Source: Pseudomonas abieticivorans (GTDB lineage Bacteria; Pseudomonadota; Gammaproteobacteria; Pseudomonadales; Pseudomonadaceae). From it: DNA of 64,000 nucleotides. The notes beneath the pieces were generated by a model. That model had not been told where the DNA came from and did not search any database. It saw only the letters and a list, made by a program, of their open reading frames with translations. The stretch spans positions 2,799,501 to 2,863,500 of the forward strand of contig NZ_CP094975.1 in NCBI RefSeq assembly GCF_023509015.1, in the 5' to 3' direction. How positions within the stretch are numbered: position 1 is the first letter of the stretch; every line of letters begins with the position of its first letter. Both the position numbers and the translations under genes were made by a program. Below, one piece after another: positions 24,735 through 33,474 of this stretch.

Positions 24735-25163
24735 ATGCTCGAAGCGCTCTCTGTTTCGCTGAACCTCACCGCCGTGCTCGGCTTTGTTATCTACCTGCTG
24801 GGCGCGGCGATCTTCCTGGGCGTGTTCCAGTTCATCTACACGCGCATGACGCCGCACAAGGAGTTCGAGCTGATCCGCGAGAACAACATCGCGGCAGCCA
24901 TTGCCCTTGGCGGCGCGGTGGTGGGTTTCGCCATCCCGGCCAGCAACGTGATCACTTACTCGGTGAGCCTGCTGGACTTCGTGATCTGGGCGGCGATCGC
25001 GGGCGTTGTGCAGTTGCTCGGCTTTTTCGTCACCAGCCTGGTGCTCAAGGGTGTTTCGGCCCGTATCGCCCGCGGCGAAATCGCCACCGGTATTTACGTC
25101 GCAGCCGTGGCCATCAGCATCGGCATGCTCAACGCCGCTTGCATGACGCCCAACACCAACTGA
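24735..25163 (+). CDS. DUF350 inner-membrane protein (YjfL-like)
   Basis: 142 aa with four membrane helices: LTAVLGFVIYLLGAAIFLGV, IAAAIALGGAVVGFAIPASN, FVIWAAIAGVVQLLGFFVTS and GIYVAAVAISIGMLNAACM. This is two DUF350 units. It is the membrane component of the yjf operon and could anchor the PspA-like protein. No enzymatic residues are evident. Short gap of 15 nt after yjfK-like gene. Confidence 0.87.
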   Translation: MLEALSVSLNLTAVLGFVIYLLGAAIFLGVFQFIYTRMTPHKEFELIRENNIAAAIALGGAVVGFAIPASNVITYSVSLLDFVIWAAIAGVVQLLGFFVTSLVLKGVSARIARGEIATGIYVAAVAISIGMLNAACMTPNTN

Positions 25164-25182
25164 TCACCTAGGGGAGCCACGG

Positions 25183-25896
25183 ATGAAACGAAGCAAGTAC
25201 GTTCAACTGTCGCTGGCCGCCTCGGTGGCCATGGCGGTGGCCGGCTGCGGTGCACCGGAAAAAAGCTACTCGGTGAAGCAGCAGTTCAACTTCCAGTCGG
25301 TGCAGCAGTGCGTCGACCAGAAGTTTCCGGTCGATGTGTGTTCCGACGCCTACATCTCGGCCATGGCCGAGCACCGTCGCCTGGCGCCGGTCTATGACAA
25401 TCAGGCCGACTGCGACGCAGACTTTGTCGCTAACTACTGCCAGCAGGACTCCAACGGCAAGTTCATCCCGCAACTGGGCGGTTTCCAGTTGGCGGCCGAT
25501 GGCGAAGTCAGCCAGAGCCAGCTCGACGCGGCCAAGGCCCAGGCCGCCAGCAGCGGCGGTGGTTCGGGTGGCATGAATTTCAACGGCATCCTCACCGGTT
25601 TGTTGATCGGCAATATGCTGAGCAACAACAGTGGCCGCTACTACTCGGAGCCGGTGTACCGCTACCGCGATTCGCGCGGCGACTATGCGTCGTCCACGCT
25701 CGGCCAACGGGTGAACTCGGGGTCGACCTTCTCGCGTTCGCAGCAGGCGCAAACCAGCGGCTCGAGCTACACCTCGTCGCTGAACAAGCCAGTCTCGGTG
25801 GCCGGCAGCACCTCGCGCGGCGGTTTTGGCAGCAAGGCCACGGCGCGCAGTGGCTGGGGCGGCTCGTCGCGCAGCAGCGGCAGCTTCGGCGGGTGA
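25183..25896 (+). CDS. DUF1190 lipoprotein (YjfM-like)
   Basis: 237 aa. The N-terminus (KYVQLSLAASVAMAVAGCG) is a lipoprotein signal with the acylated Cys in VAGCG. Paired cysteines follow (QQCVDQKFPVDVCSDAY, DCDADFVANYCQQD), as in DUF1190, then a Ser/Gly/Thr-rich low-complexity tail ending SSRSSGSFGG. Predicted in the outer or inner membrane, facing the periplasm. It lies between the DUF350 gene and the glutathionylspermidine-synthase-like gene, as in E. coli. Confidence 0.85.
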   Translation: MKRSKYVQLSLAASVAMAVAGCGAPEKSYSVKQQFNFQSVQQCVDQKFPVDVCSDAYISAMAEHRRLAPVYDNQADCDADFVANYCQQDSNGKFIPQLGGFQLAADGEVSQSQLDAAKAQAASSGGGSGGMNFNGILTGLLIGNMLSNNSGRYYSEPVYRYRDSRGDYASSTLGQRVNSGSTFSRSQQAQTSGSSYTSSLNKPVSVAGSTSRGGFGSKATARSGWGGSSRSSGSFGG

Positions 25897-25900
25897 GTGC

Positions 25901-27055
25901 GTGAAAAAAATCGCGATTGCCGAACGTGCCGATTGGAAGCAGACCGCCGAAGGCTTGGGGTTTTTGTTCCATACCATCGACGGCGAACCTTACTGGGATG
26001 AGAGCGCCTACTACCAGTTCAGCCTCGCGCAAATCGAGCGCGACCTGGAGGACCCGACCACCGAGATCCATGAGATGTGCATGGACCTGGTGGACCGCGT
26101 GGTGCGCAGTGAAGAGCTGCTTGATCGCCTAAGCATCCCAGCCGGCTACTACGACCTGATCCGCACCTCGTGGTTGGAAGGGCACCCGCACCTATATGGG
26201 CGCATGGACTTCTCCTACGGCGGCAGCGGCCCGGCCAAGCTGCTGGAGCTGAACTACGACACGCCCACCAGCCTGTACGAGGCGGCGGCGTTCCAGTGGG
26301 GCTGGCTGGAGCAGTGCATCGAACGCGGCATGATCCCGGCGCGTGCCGACCAGTTCAACAGCATCGACACGCGCCTGCACGAGGCATTGGCCGCGCTGCA
26401 GATCAAAAAACCGTTCTACTTCGCCTCGATCAAGGGCTCGGTGGAAGACAAGGCGACCACCGACTACCTGCGCCTGATTGCCGGCAAGGTCGGCATCGAG
26501 TCGCGCCATATCGACGTGGAAGACATCGGCCTGCTGGATGGCCGCTTCGTCGACCTGGAAAACCGCTGGATCCCCCACTTGTTCAAGCTGCACGCCTGGG
26601 AGTTCATCTTCCACGAGGAGTTTGGCCAAGCCGTGGCGGCGGCCGATACGCAGTTCTTCGAGCCGCCGTGGAAAGCCGTGCTGTCGAACAAGGGTATTTT
26701 GCCGCTGCTGTGGGAGCAGCACAAAGGCCATCCGAACCTGCTGGCCGCGCACCTGGATACCGATGTGAGCAAGCCGGTGCCGAAGGGTTGGGTGCGCAAG
26801 CCGTTTTTCTCTCGCGAGGGGGCGAACATTGAGCTGCGCACGGCCGACGACCAAGTGGTGCGAGAGGAGGGGCCGTATGACGACGCGCCGTTTATTTTGC
26901 AGGAGTTCGCCGCGCTGCCGCGCTTTGGCGACAGCTACACGCTGGTGGGCTCGTGGGTGATTGGCGATCAGGCGGCGGGCATCGGAATTCGCGAGGACAA
27001 TAGCTTGATCACCAAGGATACGAGCCGTTTCCTTCCACATCTGATCCTGGACTGA
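25901..27055 (+). CDS. Glutathionylspermidine synthase-family ATP-grasp protein (YjfC-like)
   Basis: 384-aa GspS-synthetase-domain protein lacking the amidase half of true Gss. Family blocks: AERADWKQTAEGLGFLFHTI, RMDFSYGGSGPAKLLELNYD (ATP-grasp acidic/Asn residues), GNKGILPLL-type SNKGILPLLWEQHKGHPNLL, and a closing SWVIGDQAAGIGIREDNSLI. GTG 25901 is the likely start, 4 nt after the DUF1190 stop; longer in-frame readings run through that gene. It probably ligates an amine or amino acid to a peptide, target unknown. Last gene of the yjf set. A REP half-element follows. Confidence 0.85.
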   Translation: MKKIAIAERADWKQTAEGLGFLFHTIDGEPYWDESAYYQFSLAQIERDLEDPTTEIHEMCMDLVDRVVRSEELLDRLSIPAGYYDLIRTSWLEGHPHLYGRMDFSYGGSGPAKLLELNYDTPTSLYEAAAFQWGWLEQCIERGMIPARADQFNSIDTRLHEALAALQIKKPFYFASIKGSVEDKATTDYLRLIAGKVGIESRHIDVEDIGLLDGRFVDLENRWIPHLFKLHAWEFIFHEEFGQAVAAADTQFFEPPWKAVLSNKGILPLLWEQHKGHPNLLAAHLDTDVSKPVPKGWVRKPFFSREGANIELRTADDQVVREEGPYDDAPFILQEFAALPRFGDSYTLVGSWVIGDQAAGIGIREDNSLITKDTSRFLPHLILD

Positions 27056-27070
27056 AACGCCGCCGCCCCC

Positions 27071-27096
27071 TTCGCGGATGAATCCGCTCCTACAGG
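27071..27096. repeat. Single REP-like half element
   Basis: ttcgcggatgaatccgctcc plus TACAGGA without an opposing arm. It lies between convergent yjfC-like and tetR genes. Confidence 0.65.
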
Positions 27097-27110
27097 AGTG
27101 CGCGGGCCGT

Positions 27111-27737
27111 TTAACGTTTGGGCAGGTAGGGCGGCAGGTAAAGCCCCAGGTAAGCATCAAACACCCGCATCCCTTCCTCTGCCATGCGCGGGGTGATCTG
27201 GTCATGCAGTTGTACTGAGCGCGCATACACCCGGTCGCCCAGTTCCATCGCCAAGGCAAACACGTCCACATCACTCGGCATGGCCGGCAACTGGAAATGC
27301 CGGTCAAACAGCTGCTGCATCAACGCGCCCAGCTCCAGGTCGTGCTGGCGGTCGGCCTGGGTCACTTCGCTCAGGCCGTGCTGCGCCAATATCAACTGCC
27401 GCGCGGCGGCGTCTTCGCCGTAAATCACCAGCATGCGCTGTTCCACCAGCCGCGACAGGTCGTGCCAGCTGCGCAGCGCCTCGTGGTCAATGGGTGCTTC
27501 CAGGCAGGCACGAAAGGCGGCGTGCACGTCAGCGGTCAGGGCTTCGAGCAGGGCCGGCACGCTGGCGAAAAAGTGATACACCGACGAGGGCGGGATTTCG
27601 GCGCGCTCGGCCACGCTGTAGATCGACAGGCTCGCCACCCCTTCGCTGGCTAGCAATACCCGCGCGGCATCCAGGATCGAATCGATTCTTGCCTGGCTGC
27701 GGGCGCGAGGTTTGCGGGGGGTGGCGACGCGTGTCAT
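27111..27737 (-). CDS. TetR-family transcriptional regulator
   Basis: 208 aa. The N-terminal HTH (residues about 14-60) reads SQARIDSILDAARVLLASEG, then SLSIYSVAERAEIPPSSVYH and HFFASVPALLEALT. The C-terminal ligand domain is all helical (HDLSRLVEQRMLVIYGEDAA, PSDVDVFALAMELGDRVYAR). ATG 27737 has GGAG 6 nt upstream. It is convergent to the yjf operon, so it is more likely to regulate something divergent; only a 20-codon open stretch (27790-27852) remains there. Target unknown. Confidence 0.88.
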   Translation of the reverse strand: MTRVATPRKPRARSQARIDSILDAARVLLASEGVASLSIYSVAERAEIPPSSVYHFFASVPALLEALTADVHAAFRACLEAPIDHEALRSWHDLSRLVEQRMLVIYGEDAAARQLILAQHGLSEVTQADRQHDLELGALMQQLFDRHFQLPAMPSDVDVFALAMELGDRVYARSVQLHDQITPRMAEEGMRVFDAYLGLYLPPYLPKR

Positions 27738-27789
27738 GGGGTTCTCCGTAGGTCGGGCCGATGGATTGTACGTGAGGGGCCGGCCATTT

Positions 27790-27852
27790 ATGAACAACTT
27801 GCGACCGTATCTCTACGTGCAATGCGCCGGCGTGCTCAGCGCAGCGTTTTAA
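27790..27852 (+). pseudogene. Possible 5' stub of a gene divergent from tetR
   Basis: ATG 27790 opens 20 codons (MNNLRPYLYVQCAGVLSAAF) and stops inside the 3' end of the low-GC hypothetical gene. The codon use is GC-rich like the local chromosome until the junction. It may be the remaining start of a TetR-controlled gene cut off by arrival of the hypothetical gene. It is too short to name. Confidence 0.25.
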
Positions 27853-28340
27853 GTGTCAGGCGAAAGAACGCCGAATTTAAAGTGGCCGTTGGCCCAAGGC
27901 ATTCTTGAACTGTTAAAGTTGGCACTCCAACTGCCTTGAATAATGCGCGTCTCAGGATTGATCATAACGTTGCACTGACCTGCCAGTGCGCGGTATTCCC
28001 GTATGCCGTCCTGATCGCCAACTTTTTCATAATGCTGGTAGTGAATACTAAGGGTGCCACTCGATACTTCAAATTGCCCGTCGACGATTTTATCGGGTAG
28101 CTGGGTGGGGATGAAAAATCGAAAGGCTTCTAGATTGTTCTCAATAAAGTCGCCGTTATTACTATAGAAAAACCAGCCAAAACCATCATGTAGGCAGATG
28201 TGGCGTGTGGCGAGATAGGTGCCTGCCGGGTTATGCCAGGTAAAGTGATGTGGTTTGACACCCTTCAAGGTGTGTTCGTATGATTCCAGCGGTTGCTGGT
28301 TTGAATCGGAGCTTGCAGGGGGCGCAGCGAACGTATCCAT
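27849..28340 (-). CDS. Hypothetical protein, low GC
   Basis: 163 aa, not recognised. Start ATG 28340 has AAGGA 7 nt upstream; the longer reading needs TTG. There is no signal peptide or clear membrane helix. The sequence is rich in aromatic and His residues (LKGVKPHHFTWHNPAGTY, HDGFGWFFYSNNGDFIENN, GTLSIHYQHYEK), suggesting a beta-rich ligand-binding fold. Base composition is near half GC, visibly below the surroundings, and its 3' end abuts a possible truncated gene. Together this points to recent acquisition. No function is proposed. Confidence 0.6.
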   Translation of the reverse strand: MDTFAAPPASSDSNQQPLESYEHTLKGVKPHHFTWHNPAGTYLATRHICLHDGFGWFFYSNNGDFIENNLEAFRFFIPTQLPDKIVDGQFEVSSGTLSIHYQHYEKVGDQDGIREYRALAGQCNVMINPETRIIQGSWSANFNSSRMPWANGHFKFGVLSPDT

Positions 28341-28474
28341 GTGTTGTTGTCCTTTGGTCAAGTTGAGAGTCCATATGAAATGGACGCTGCCAGACTAAGT
28401 CACTCGATGGGGGCGTTCTACTGTCAGAAATACCAGTTTTACTGGTTTTTTATAAGACGGGACTTTGAAGCCAA

Positions 28475-28508
28475 CAAAAAAGCCGCCCATTTACAGGGCG
28501 GCTTTTTT
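28475..28508 (-). terminator. Rho-independent terminator of spuI
   Basis: AAAAAGCCGCCC and GGGCGGCTTTTTT form a 12-bp stem around ATTTACA. The A-tract becomes a T-run for transcripts leaving spuI on the minus strand; the T-run also serves the other direction. Confidence 0.9.
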
Positions 28509-28512
28509 AATG

Positions 28513-29889
28513 TCAAACGGTATGCAGGTACCAGTTGTACTCAAGGTCGGAGATGGAGTGTTCGAACTCCTCCAGCTCGCTCTCCTTGCAGGCCACGAAG
28601 ATATCGATGTACTTGGGATCGATGTACTTGGCCATGATTTCGCTGTCGTCCAACTCGCGCAGGGCATCACGCAGGTTGTTGGGCAGGCTTTGCTCGTTTT
28701 GCTCGTAGGAGTTGCCTTCCACGGGCGCGCCGGGCTCGACCTTGTTGGTCAGGCCGTGATGCACGCCGGCCAACACCGAAGCCATCAGCAAGTACGGGTT
28801 GGCGTCGGCACCAGCCACGCGGTGTTCCAGGCGCACGGCATCCGGGGTGCCGGTGGGCACGCGCAGGGCCACGGTGCGGTTGTCCAGGCCCCAGCTCGGC
28901 GAGTTCGGCACGTAGAACTGTGCGCCAAAACGGCGGTACGAGTTGACGTTGGGACACAAGAACGCCATCGACGCGGGTAGGGTCTCGAGCACACCGCCGA
29001 TTGCGTGACGCAATGCGGCGTTCTGCTCGGGATCCTCACTGGTGAAAATGTTCTTGCCGTCTTTGTCCAGGATCGAGATGTGCACGTGCAGCCCGTTGCC
29101 CGCCTGGCCTGGGTAAGGCTTGGCCATGAAGGTGGTGTCCATCTCATGGTCGTAGGCGATGTTTTTGATCAGGCGCTTGAGCAGCAGCGCGTAATCGCAA
29201 GCCTTCATCGGGTCGGCGACGTGGTGCAGGTTCACTTCGAACTGCGCCGGGGCACTTTCCTTGACGATGGCGTCGGCCGGGATGCCTTGCTCCTTCGCGC
29301 CTTCCAGGATGTCCTGCAGGCAGTCGACGTATTCGTCCAGGTCGTCGATCAGGTAAACCTGGGTCGACATCGGGCGTTTGCCGGAGATAGGCGAGCGCGG
29401 CGGCTGCGGGCGGCCGTTCACGTTCTCCTGGTCGATCAGGTAGAACTCGAGTTCGAAGGCCGCGCAAATGGTCAGGCCCAGGTCGTCGAACTTGCTCACC
29501 ACCTGGCGCAGTACTTCACGCGGGTCGGCGAAGAACGGCTCGCCTTCGAGTTCGTGCATGGTCATCAACAGTTGCGCGGTAGGGCGCTTCTGCCAAGGCT
29601 CGTTGCACAGGGTGTCGGGGATTGGATAGCAGATGCGGTCGGCATCGCCGATGTCCAGGCCAAGGCCGGTGCTTTCCACCGTCGAGCCGTTGATATCCAG
29701 GGCGAAAAGGGAGGCAGGCAGGTTGATGCCTTTCTCGTAAACCTTATGGAGGCTGGTGCGTTCGATTCGTTTGCCACGAACGACACCGTTCATATCTGCA
29801 ATCAGAAGGTCGACGTACAGAACCTCAGGATGTTCCTTAAGGAATGCGTTCGCTTCATTAAGCTGAACGGCACGCGGGGGTACCGACAT
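28513..29889 (-). CDS. spuI: Gamma-glutamylpolyamine synthetase SpuI/PuuA (glutamine synthetase family)
   Basis: 458-aa glutamine-synthetase-like ligase. It has the beta-grasp N-terminus (EVLYVDLLIADMNGVVRGKR), catalytic-domain blocks AAFELEFYLID, APAQFEVNLHH, GNGLHVHISILDKDGKN and NSYRRFGAQFYVPNSPSWG, and the ending LEYNWYLHTV. In the Pseudomonas gamma-glutamylation route it joins glutamate to putrescine or related amines. It is transcribed away from spuB, as in the P. aeruginosa spu locus. The paralogue SpuB is at 30553. Which amine each prefers cannot be told from sequence. Confidence 0.9.
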   Translation of the reverse strand: MSVPPRAVQLNEANAFLKEHPEVLYVDLLIADMNGVVRGKRIERTSLHKVYEKGINLPASLFALDINGSTVESTGLGLDIGDADRICYPIPDTLCNEPWQKRPTAQLLMTMHELEGEPFFADPREVLRQVVSKFDDLGLTICAAFELEFYLIDQENVNGRPQPPRSPISGKRPMSTQVYLIDDLDEYVDCLQDILEGAKEQGIPADAIVKESAPAQFEVNLHHVADPMKACDYALLLKRLIKNIAYDHEMDTTFMAKPYPGQAGNGLHVHISILDKDGKNIFTSEDPEQNAALRHAIGGVLETLPASMAFLCPNVNSYRRFGAQFYVPNSPSWGLDNRTVALRVPTGTPDAVRLEHRVAGADANPYLLMASVLAGVHHGLTNKVEPGAPVEGNSYEQNEQSLPNNLRDALRELDDSEIMAKYIDPKYIDIFVACKESELEEFEHSISDLEYNWYLHTV

Positions 29890-30167
29890 GATGCAACACC
29901 TTTGTTGTTAAAAATTTCAATCAATGGGCTTTCGCTGTTTCAGTCAATCCGAAAGCATTGCTGAAGTCAAGCGAGGCCGGTTTTGCCCTGAAAAGGCGCC
30001 GTAAAGGCATTTTTGCTGCTTTTTAGGGCATTTATGTACGGTGTGAAGCCTGTGCAATACCGGGTTTGAGCGGGGCGTGTTCTATTTTTTACGCAGGTGT
30101 TGTGTAATAAAATGAACAACGCTAAGCTCGATTGGAACCCAAAACAGCAATAATACCGGGGGATGAC

Positions 30168-30515
30168 ATGCCACGCTTGCCGATAATCGGCTCGACCGCC
30201 TGCGCCGCGCGCGTCGGTCTGCCGACTGAACACATCATTGGCGACACGTATGCCAGGGTCGTGGCCACCGCCGCGCCAGGCATGCCAGTGGTCTTGCCAG
30301 CCTTGTCGGATGGGCTTGGTCCGACCGATATAATTAACGGGTCGGGCGGCCAACTCTTTAGCGATAGCCCCTTCGGTGCGCCCAGCACTGCTTTTGCCCT
30401 TCTACATGACCATACCACCTTATCGCCAATTCGTGCGGCTGTGCCGGCGTGTGCGCCTATGCTCGGTTATGCGCATCATCGTCACCATGGAACTCCAGCC
30501 ACCCCCCGCGTCTGA
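30168..30515 (+). pseudogene. Truncated spuA (gamma-glutamyl-GABA hydrolase) relic
   Basis: ATG 30168, with a GGGGGA ribosome site, opens MPRLPIIGSTACAARVGLPT, EHIIGDTYARVVATAAPGMP, VVLPALSD, which is the usual start of class-I glutamine-amidotransferase-like SpuA. The next part keeps GGQLFSDSP (for LFTGSP) and TTLSPIRAA but loses about 20 residues between. After PMLG the expected catalytic ICRGFQE is absent and the frame ends at HHGTPATPRV. Only about 115 of roughly 255 residues remain, without the nucleophile Cys or the His-Glu pair. It occupies the spuA position between spuI and spuB. The 278 bp from 29890 to 30167 is the divergent promoter region and holds no gene. Confidence 0.8.
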
Positions 30516-30552
30516 CCCCTGAAGGGCGGCGTGAAGACCCCCTGAGGTATTT

Positions 30553-31911
30553 ATGAGCACCAACCTCGACCGGCTTACCGATTGGTTGAAAGAGCACAAG
30601 ATCACCGAAGTGGAATGCATGATCGGTGACCTCACCGGCATCACGCGGGGCAAGATTTCACCGACCAACAAGTTCATCGCCGAGAAAGGCATGCGCTTGC
30701 CCGAAAGCGTTTTGTTGCAAACAGTTACCGGTGACTATGTAGAAGACGATATCTACTACGAACTGCTGGACCCGGCCGACATCGACATGATTTGCCGCCC
30801 CGACGAGCACGCGGTGTTCCTGGTGCCGTGGGCCATCGAGCCAACCGCCCAGGTGATCCACGACACCTACGACAAGCAGGGCAACCCGATCGAGCTGTCG
30901 CCGCGCAACGTGCTCAAGAAGGTACTCAAGCTCTATGCCGACCGCGGCTGGCAGCCGATCGTGGCGCCGGAGATGGAGTTCTACCTGACCAAGCGCTGCG
31001 AAGACCCCGATTTTCCCCTGCAGCCGCCGATTGGCCGCTCCGGGCGCCCGGAAACCGGCCGGCAGTCGTTCTCTATCGAAGCGGCCAACGAATTCGACCC
31101 GCTGTTCGAGGATGTCTATGACTGGTGCGAATTGCAGCACCTGGACCTGGACACGCTGATCCACGAAGACGGCACGGCGCAGATGGAGATCAATTTCCGT
31201 CACGGCAACGCGCTGCACCTGGCCGACCAGATCCTGGTGTTCAAGCGCACCATGCGCGAGGCCGCACTCAAGCACAACGTGGCCGCCACCTTCATGGCCA
31301 AGCCCATGACCGGCGAGCCTGGCAGCGCGATGCACCTGCACCAGAGCATCATCGATATCGAGACCGGCAAGAACATCTTCTCCAATGAAGACGGCAGCAT
31401 GAGCCAGCTGTTCCTCAACCATGTCGGCGGCTTGCAGAAGTTCATCCCCGAGCTGCTGCCCCTGTTCGCACCCAACGTCAACTCGTTCCGCCGCTTCCTG
31501 CCTGATACCTCGGCGCCGGTGAACGTGGAGTGGGGCGAAGAGAACCGTACCGTAGGCCTGCGCGTACCGGACGCCGGGCCGCAGAACCGCCGCGTCGAAA
31601 ACCGCCTGCCCGGCGCCGACGCCAACCCTTACCTGGCCATTGCCGCGAGCCTGTTGTGCGGCTACATCGGCATGGTCGAGGGCATCAACCCCAGCGCCCC
31701 CGTGCAAGGCCGTGGCTATGAGCGGCGCAACCTGCGCCTGCCGCTGACCATCGAAGATGCCTTGGAGCGCATGGAAAACTGCAAGACAGTCGAGAAGTAC
31801 CTGGGCAAGAAATTCATCATCGGCTACGTCGCGGTCAAACGCGCCGAGCACGAGAACTTCAAACGCGTCATCAGCTCCTGGGAACGGGAGTTCCTGCTGT
31901 TCGCGGTCTGA
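30553..31911 (+). CDS. spuB: Gamma-glutamylpolyamine synthetase SpuB (glutamine synthetase family)
   Basis: 452-aa glutamine-synthetase-family ligase. Blocks include ITEVECMIGDLTGITRGKIS, VAPEMEFYLTKRCED, ETGRQSFSIEAANEFDPLFE, GTAQMEINFRHGN, GSAMHLHQSIID and NSFRRFLPDTSAPVNVEWGE, ending WEREFLLFAV. Start ATG lies 37 nt after the spuA relic, with GAGGT upstream. It acts on polyamines at the first gamma-glutamylation step and is followed by spuC. A short hairpin (31919-31936) separates it from spuC. Confidence 0.9.
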   Translation: MSTNLDRLTDWLKEHKITEVECMIGDLTGITRGKISPTNKFIAEKGMRLPESVLLQTVTGDYVEDDIYYELLDPADIDMICRPDEHAVFLVPWAIEPTAQVIHDTYDKQGNPIELSPRNVLKKVLKLYADRGWQPIVAPEMEFYLTKRCEDPDFPLQPPIGRSGRPETGRQSFSIEAANEFDPLFEDVYDWCELQHLDLDTLIHEDGTAQMEINFRHGNALHLADQILVFKRTMREAALKHNVAATFMAKPMTGEPGSAMHLHQSIIDIETGKNIFSNEDGSMSQLFLNHVGGLQKFIPELLPLFAPNVNSFRRFLPDTSAPVNVEWGEENRTVGLRVPDAGPQNRRVENRLPGADANPYLAIAASLLCGYIGMVEGINPSAPVQGRGYERRNLRLPLTIEDALERMENCKTVEKYLGKKFIIGYVAVKRAEHENFKRVISSWEREFLLFAV

Positions 31912-31953
31912 TTAACGAGGGGCTGCAGCCAGCCCCCTGGATAGGAGAGCGTC

Positions 31954-33318
31954 ATGAGCGTCAAGAATTCGCAAACCCTGCAGTGGCAAGCCCTGAGCAA
32001 CGAGCACCACCTGGCGCCGTTCAGCGACTACAAGCAGCTCAAGCAAAACGGCCCGCGCATCATCACCAAGGCCAAGGGCGTGCACCTGTGGGACAGCGAA
32101 GGCAACAAGATCCTCGACGGCATGGCCGGGCTCTGGTGCGTGGCCGTGGGCTATGGTCGCGATGAATTGGCTGACGTGGCCGCCAAGCAGATGCGCGAGC
32201 TGCCGTACTACAACCTGTTTTTCCAGACCGCCCACCCGCCGGCGCTGGAACTGGCCAAGGAAATCACCACCTTGGCGCCGGCCGGCATGAGCCACGTGTT
32301 CTTCACCGGCTCCGGCTCCGAAGGCAACGACACGGTGCTGCGCATGGTCCGCCACTACTGGGCGGTAAAGGGCCAGCCGCAAAAGAAAGTCATCATCAGC
32401 CGTATCAACGGTTACCACGGCTCCACCGTGGCCGGCGCCAGCCTGGGCGGCATGGTGGGCATGCACGAGCAGGGCGACCTGCCGATCCCTGGCATCGTCC
32501 ACATCCCGCAACCGTACTGGTTCGGTGAAGGCGGCGAGATGAGCCCGGACGACTTCGGCGTGTGGGCGGCCGAACAGTTGGAGAAAAAGATTCTGGAAGT
32601 GGGCGAGGACAACGTTGCCGCTTTCATTGCCGAGCCGATCCAGGGCGCGGGCGGCGTGATTATCCCGCCCGATAGCTACTGGCCGAAGGTCAAGGAAATC
32701 CTGGCCAAGTACGACATTCTGTTCGTCGCCGACGAAGTGATTTGTGGCTTCGGCCGCACCGGCGAATGGTTCGGCAGCGATTATTACGACCTCAAGCCCG
32801 ACCTGATGACCATCGCCAAGGGCCTGACCTCCGGTTACATCCCCATGGGCGGCGTGATCGTACGTGACGAAGTGGTCAAGGTGCTTAACGAGGGCGGCGA
32901 TTTCAACCACGGCTTCACCTATTCCGGCCATCCGGTGGCGGCTGCGGTGGGCCTGGAAAACATCCGTATCCTGCGCGACGAAAAAATTATCGAGCGAGTG
33001 AAAGCAGAAACGGCACCGTATTTGCAGAAACGTCTGCGTGAGCTGAACGATCATCCGTTGGTGGGTGAAGTTCGCGGCCTGGGGCTGTTGGGCGCCATTG
33101 AACTGGTGAAAGACAAGGCCACGCGTACGCGTTACGAAGGGCGGGGCGTTGGCATGATTTGCCGGCAGTTCTGCTTCGACAATGGCCTGATCATGCGTGC
33201 CGTGGGCGACACTATGATCATCGCACCGTCGCTGGTGATCACTCATGAGGAGATCGATGAGCTGATCACCAAGGCGCGCAAATGCCTGGACCTGACGTTG
33301 CAGGCTTTGAACAGCTAA
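31954..33318 (+). CDS. spuC: Polyamine:pyruvate aminotransferase SpuC
   Basis: 454-aa class-III PLP aminotransferase. Motifs: [40 protein letters not shown] (PLP phosphate-binding), [20 protein letters not shown], the acidic [20 protein letters not shown], and the PLP Lys in [15 protein letters not shown]. It deaminates putrescine or cadaverine with pyruvate as acceptor, a route that works without gamma-glutamylation. TAGGAG ribosome site. The intact gene offers a bypass for the broken spuA. Confidence 0.95.
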   Translation: MSVKNSQTLQWQALSNEHHLAPFSDYKQLKQNGPRIITKAKGVHLWDSEGNKILDGMAGLWCVAVGYGRDELADVAAKQMRELPYYNLFFQTAHPPALELAKEITTLAPAGMSHVFFTGSGSEGNDTVLRMVRHYWAVKGQPQKKVIISRINGYHGSTVAGASLGGMVGMHEQGDLPIPGIVHIPQPYWFGEGGEMSPDDFGVWAAEQLEKKILEVGEDNVAAFIAEPIQGAGGVIIPPDSYWPKVKEILAKYDILFVADEVICGFGRTGEWFGSDYYDLKPDLMTIAKGLTSGYIPMGGVIVRDEVVKVLNEGGDFNHGFTYSGHPVAAAVGLENIRILRDEKIIERVKAETAPYLQKRLRELNDHPLVGEVRGLGLLGAIELVKDKATRTRYEGRGVGMICRQFCFDNGLIMRAVGDTMIIAPSLVITHEEIDELITKARKCLDLTLQALNS

Positions 33319-33474
33319 GTGCTAGGCTTCGTGGTCGCAGGGGGATGCACAGCCGGGTGTTCTTTTAATTGAAAGAGCACCTTGGACCTTGCCAGACTAG
33401 GGGCGGTTCGTGTGGTTACAAGCGATGTGCCAGCTACTGAACGATGGAATCAAAAAAAAATTGGAGCATTACGC

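Noticed and set aside
31912..33246. 444-aa minus-strand frame opposite spuC
   Set aside because: Shadow of a class-III aminotransferase gene with complete PLP motifs.
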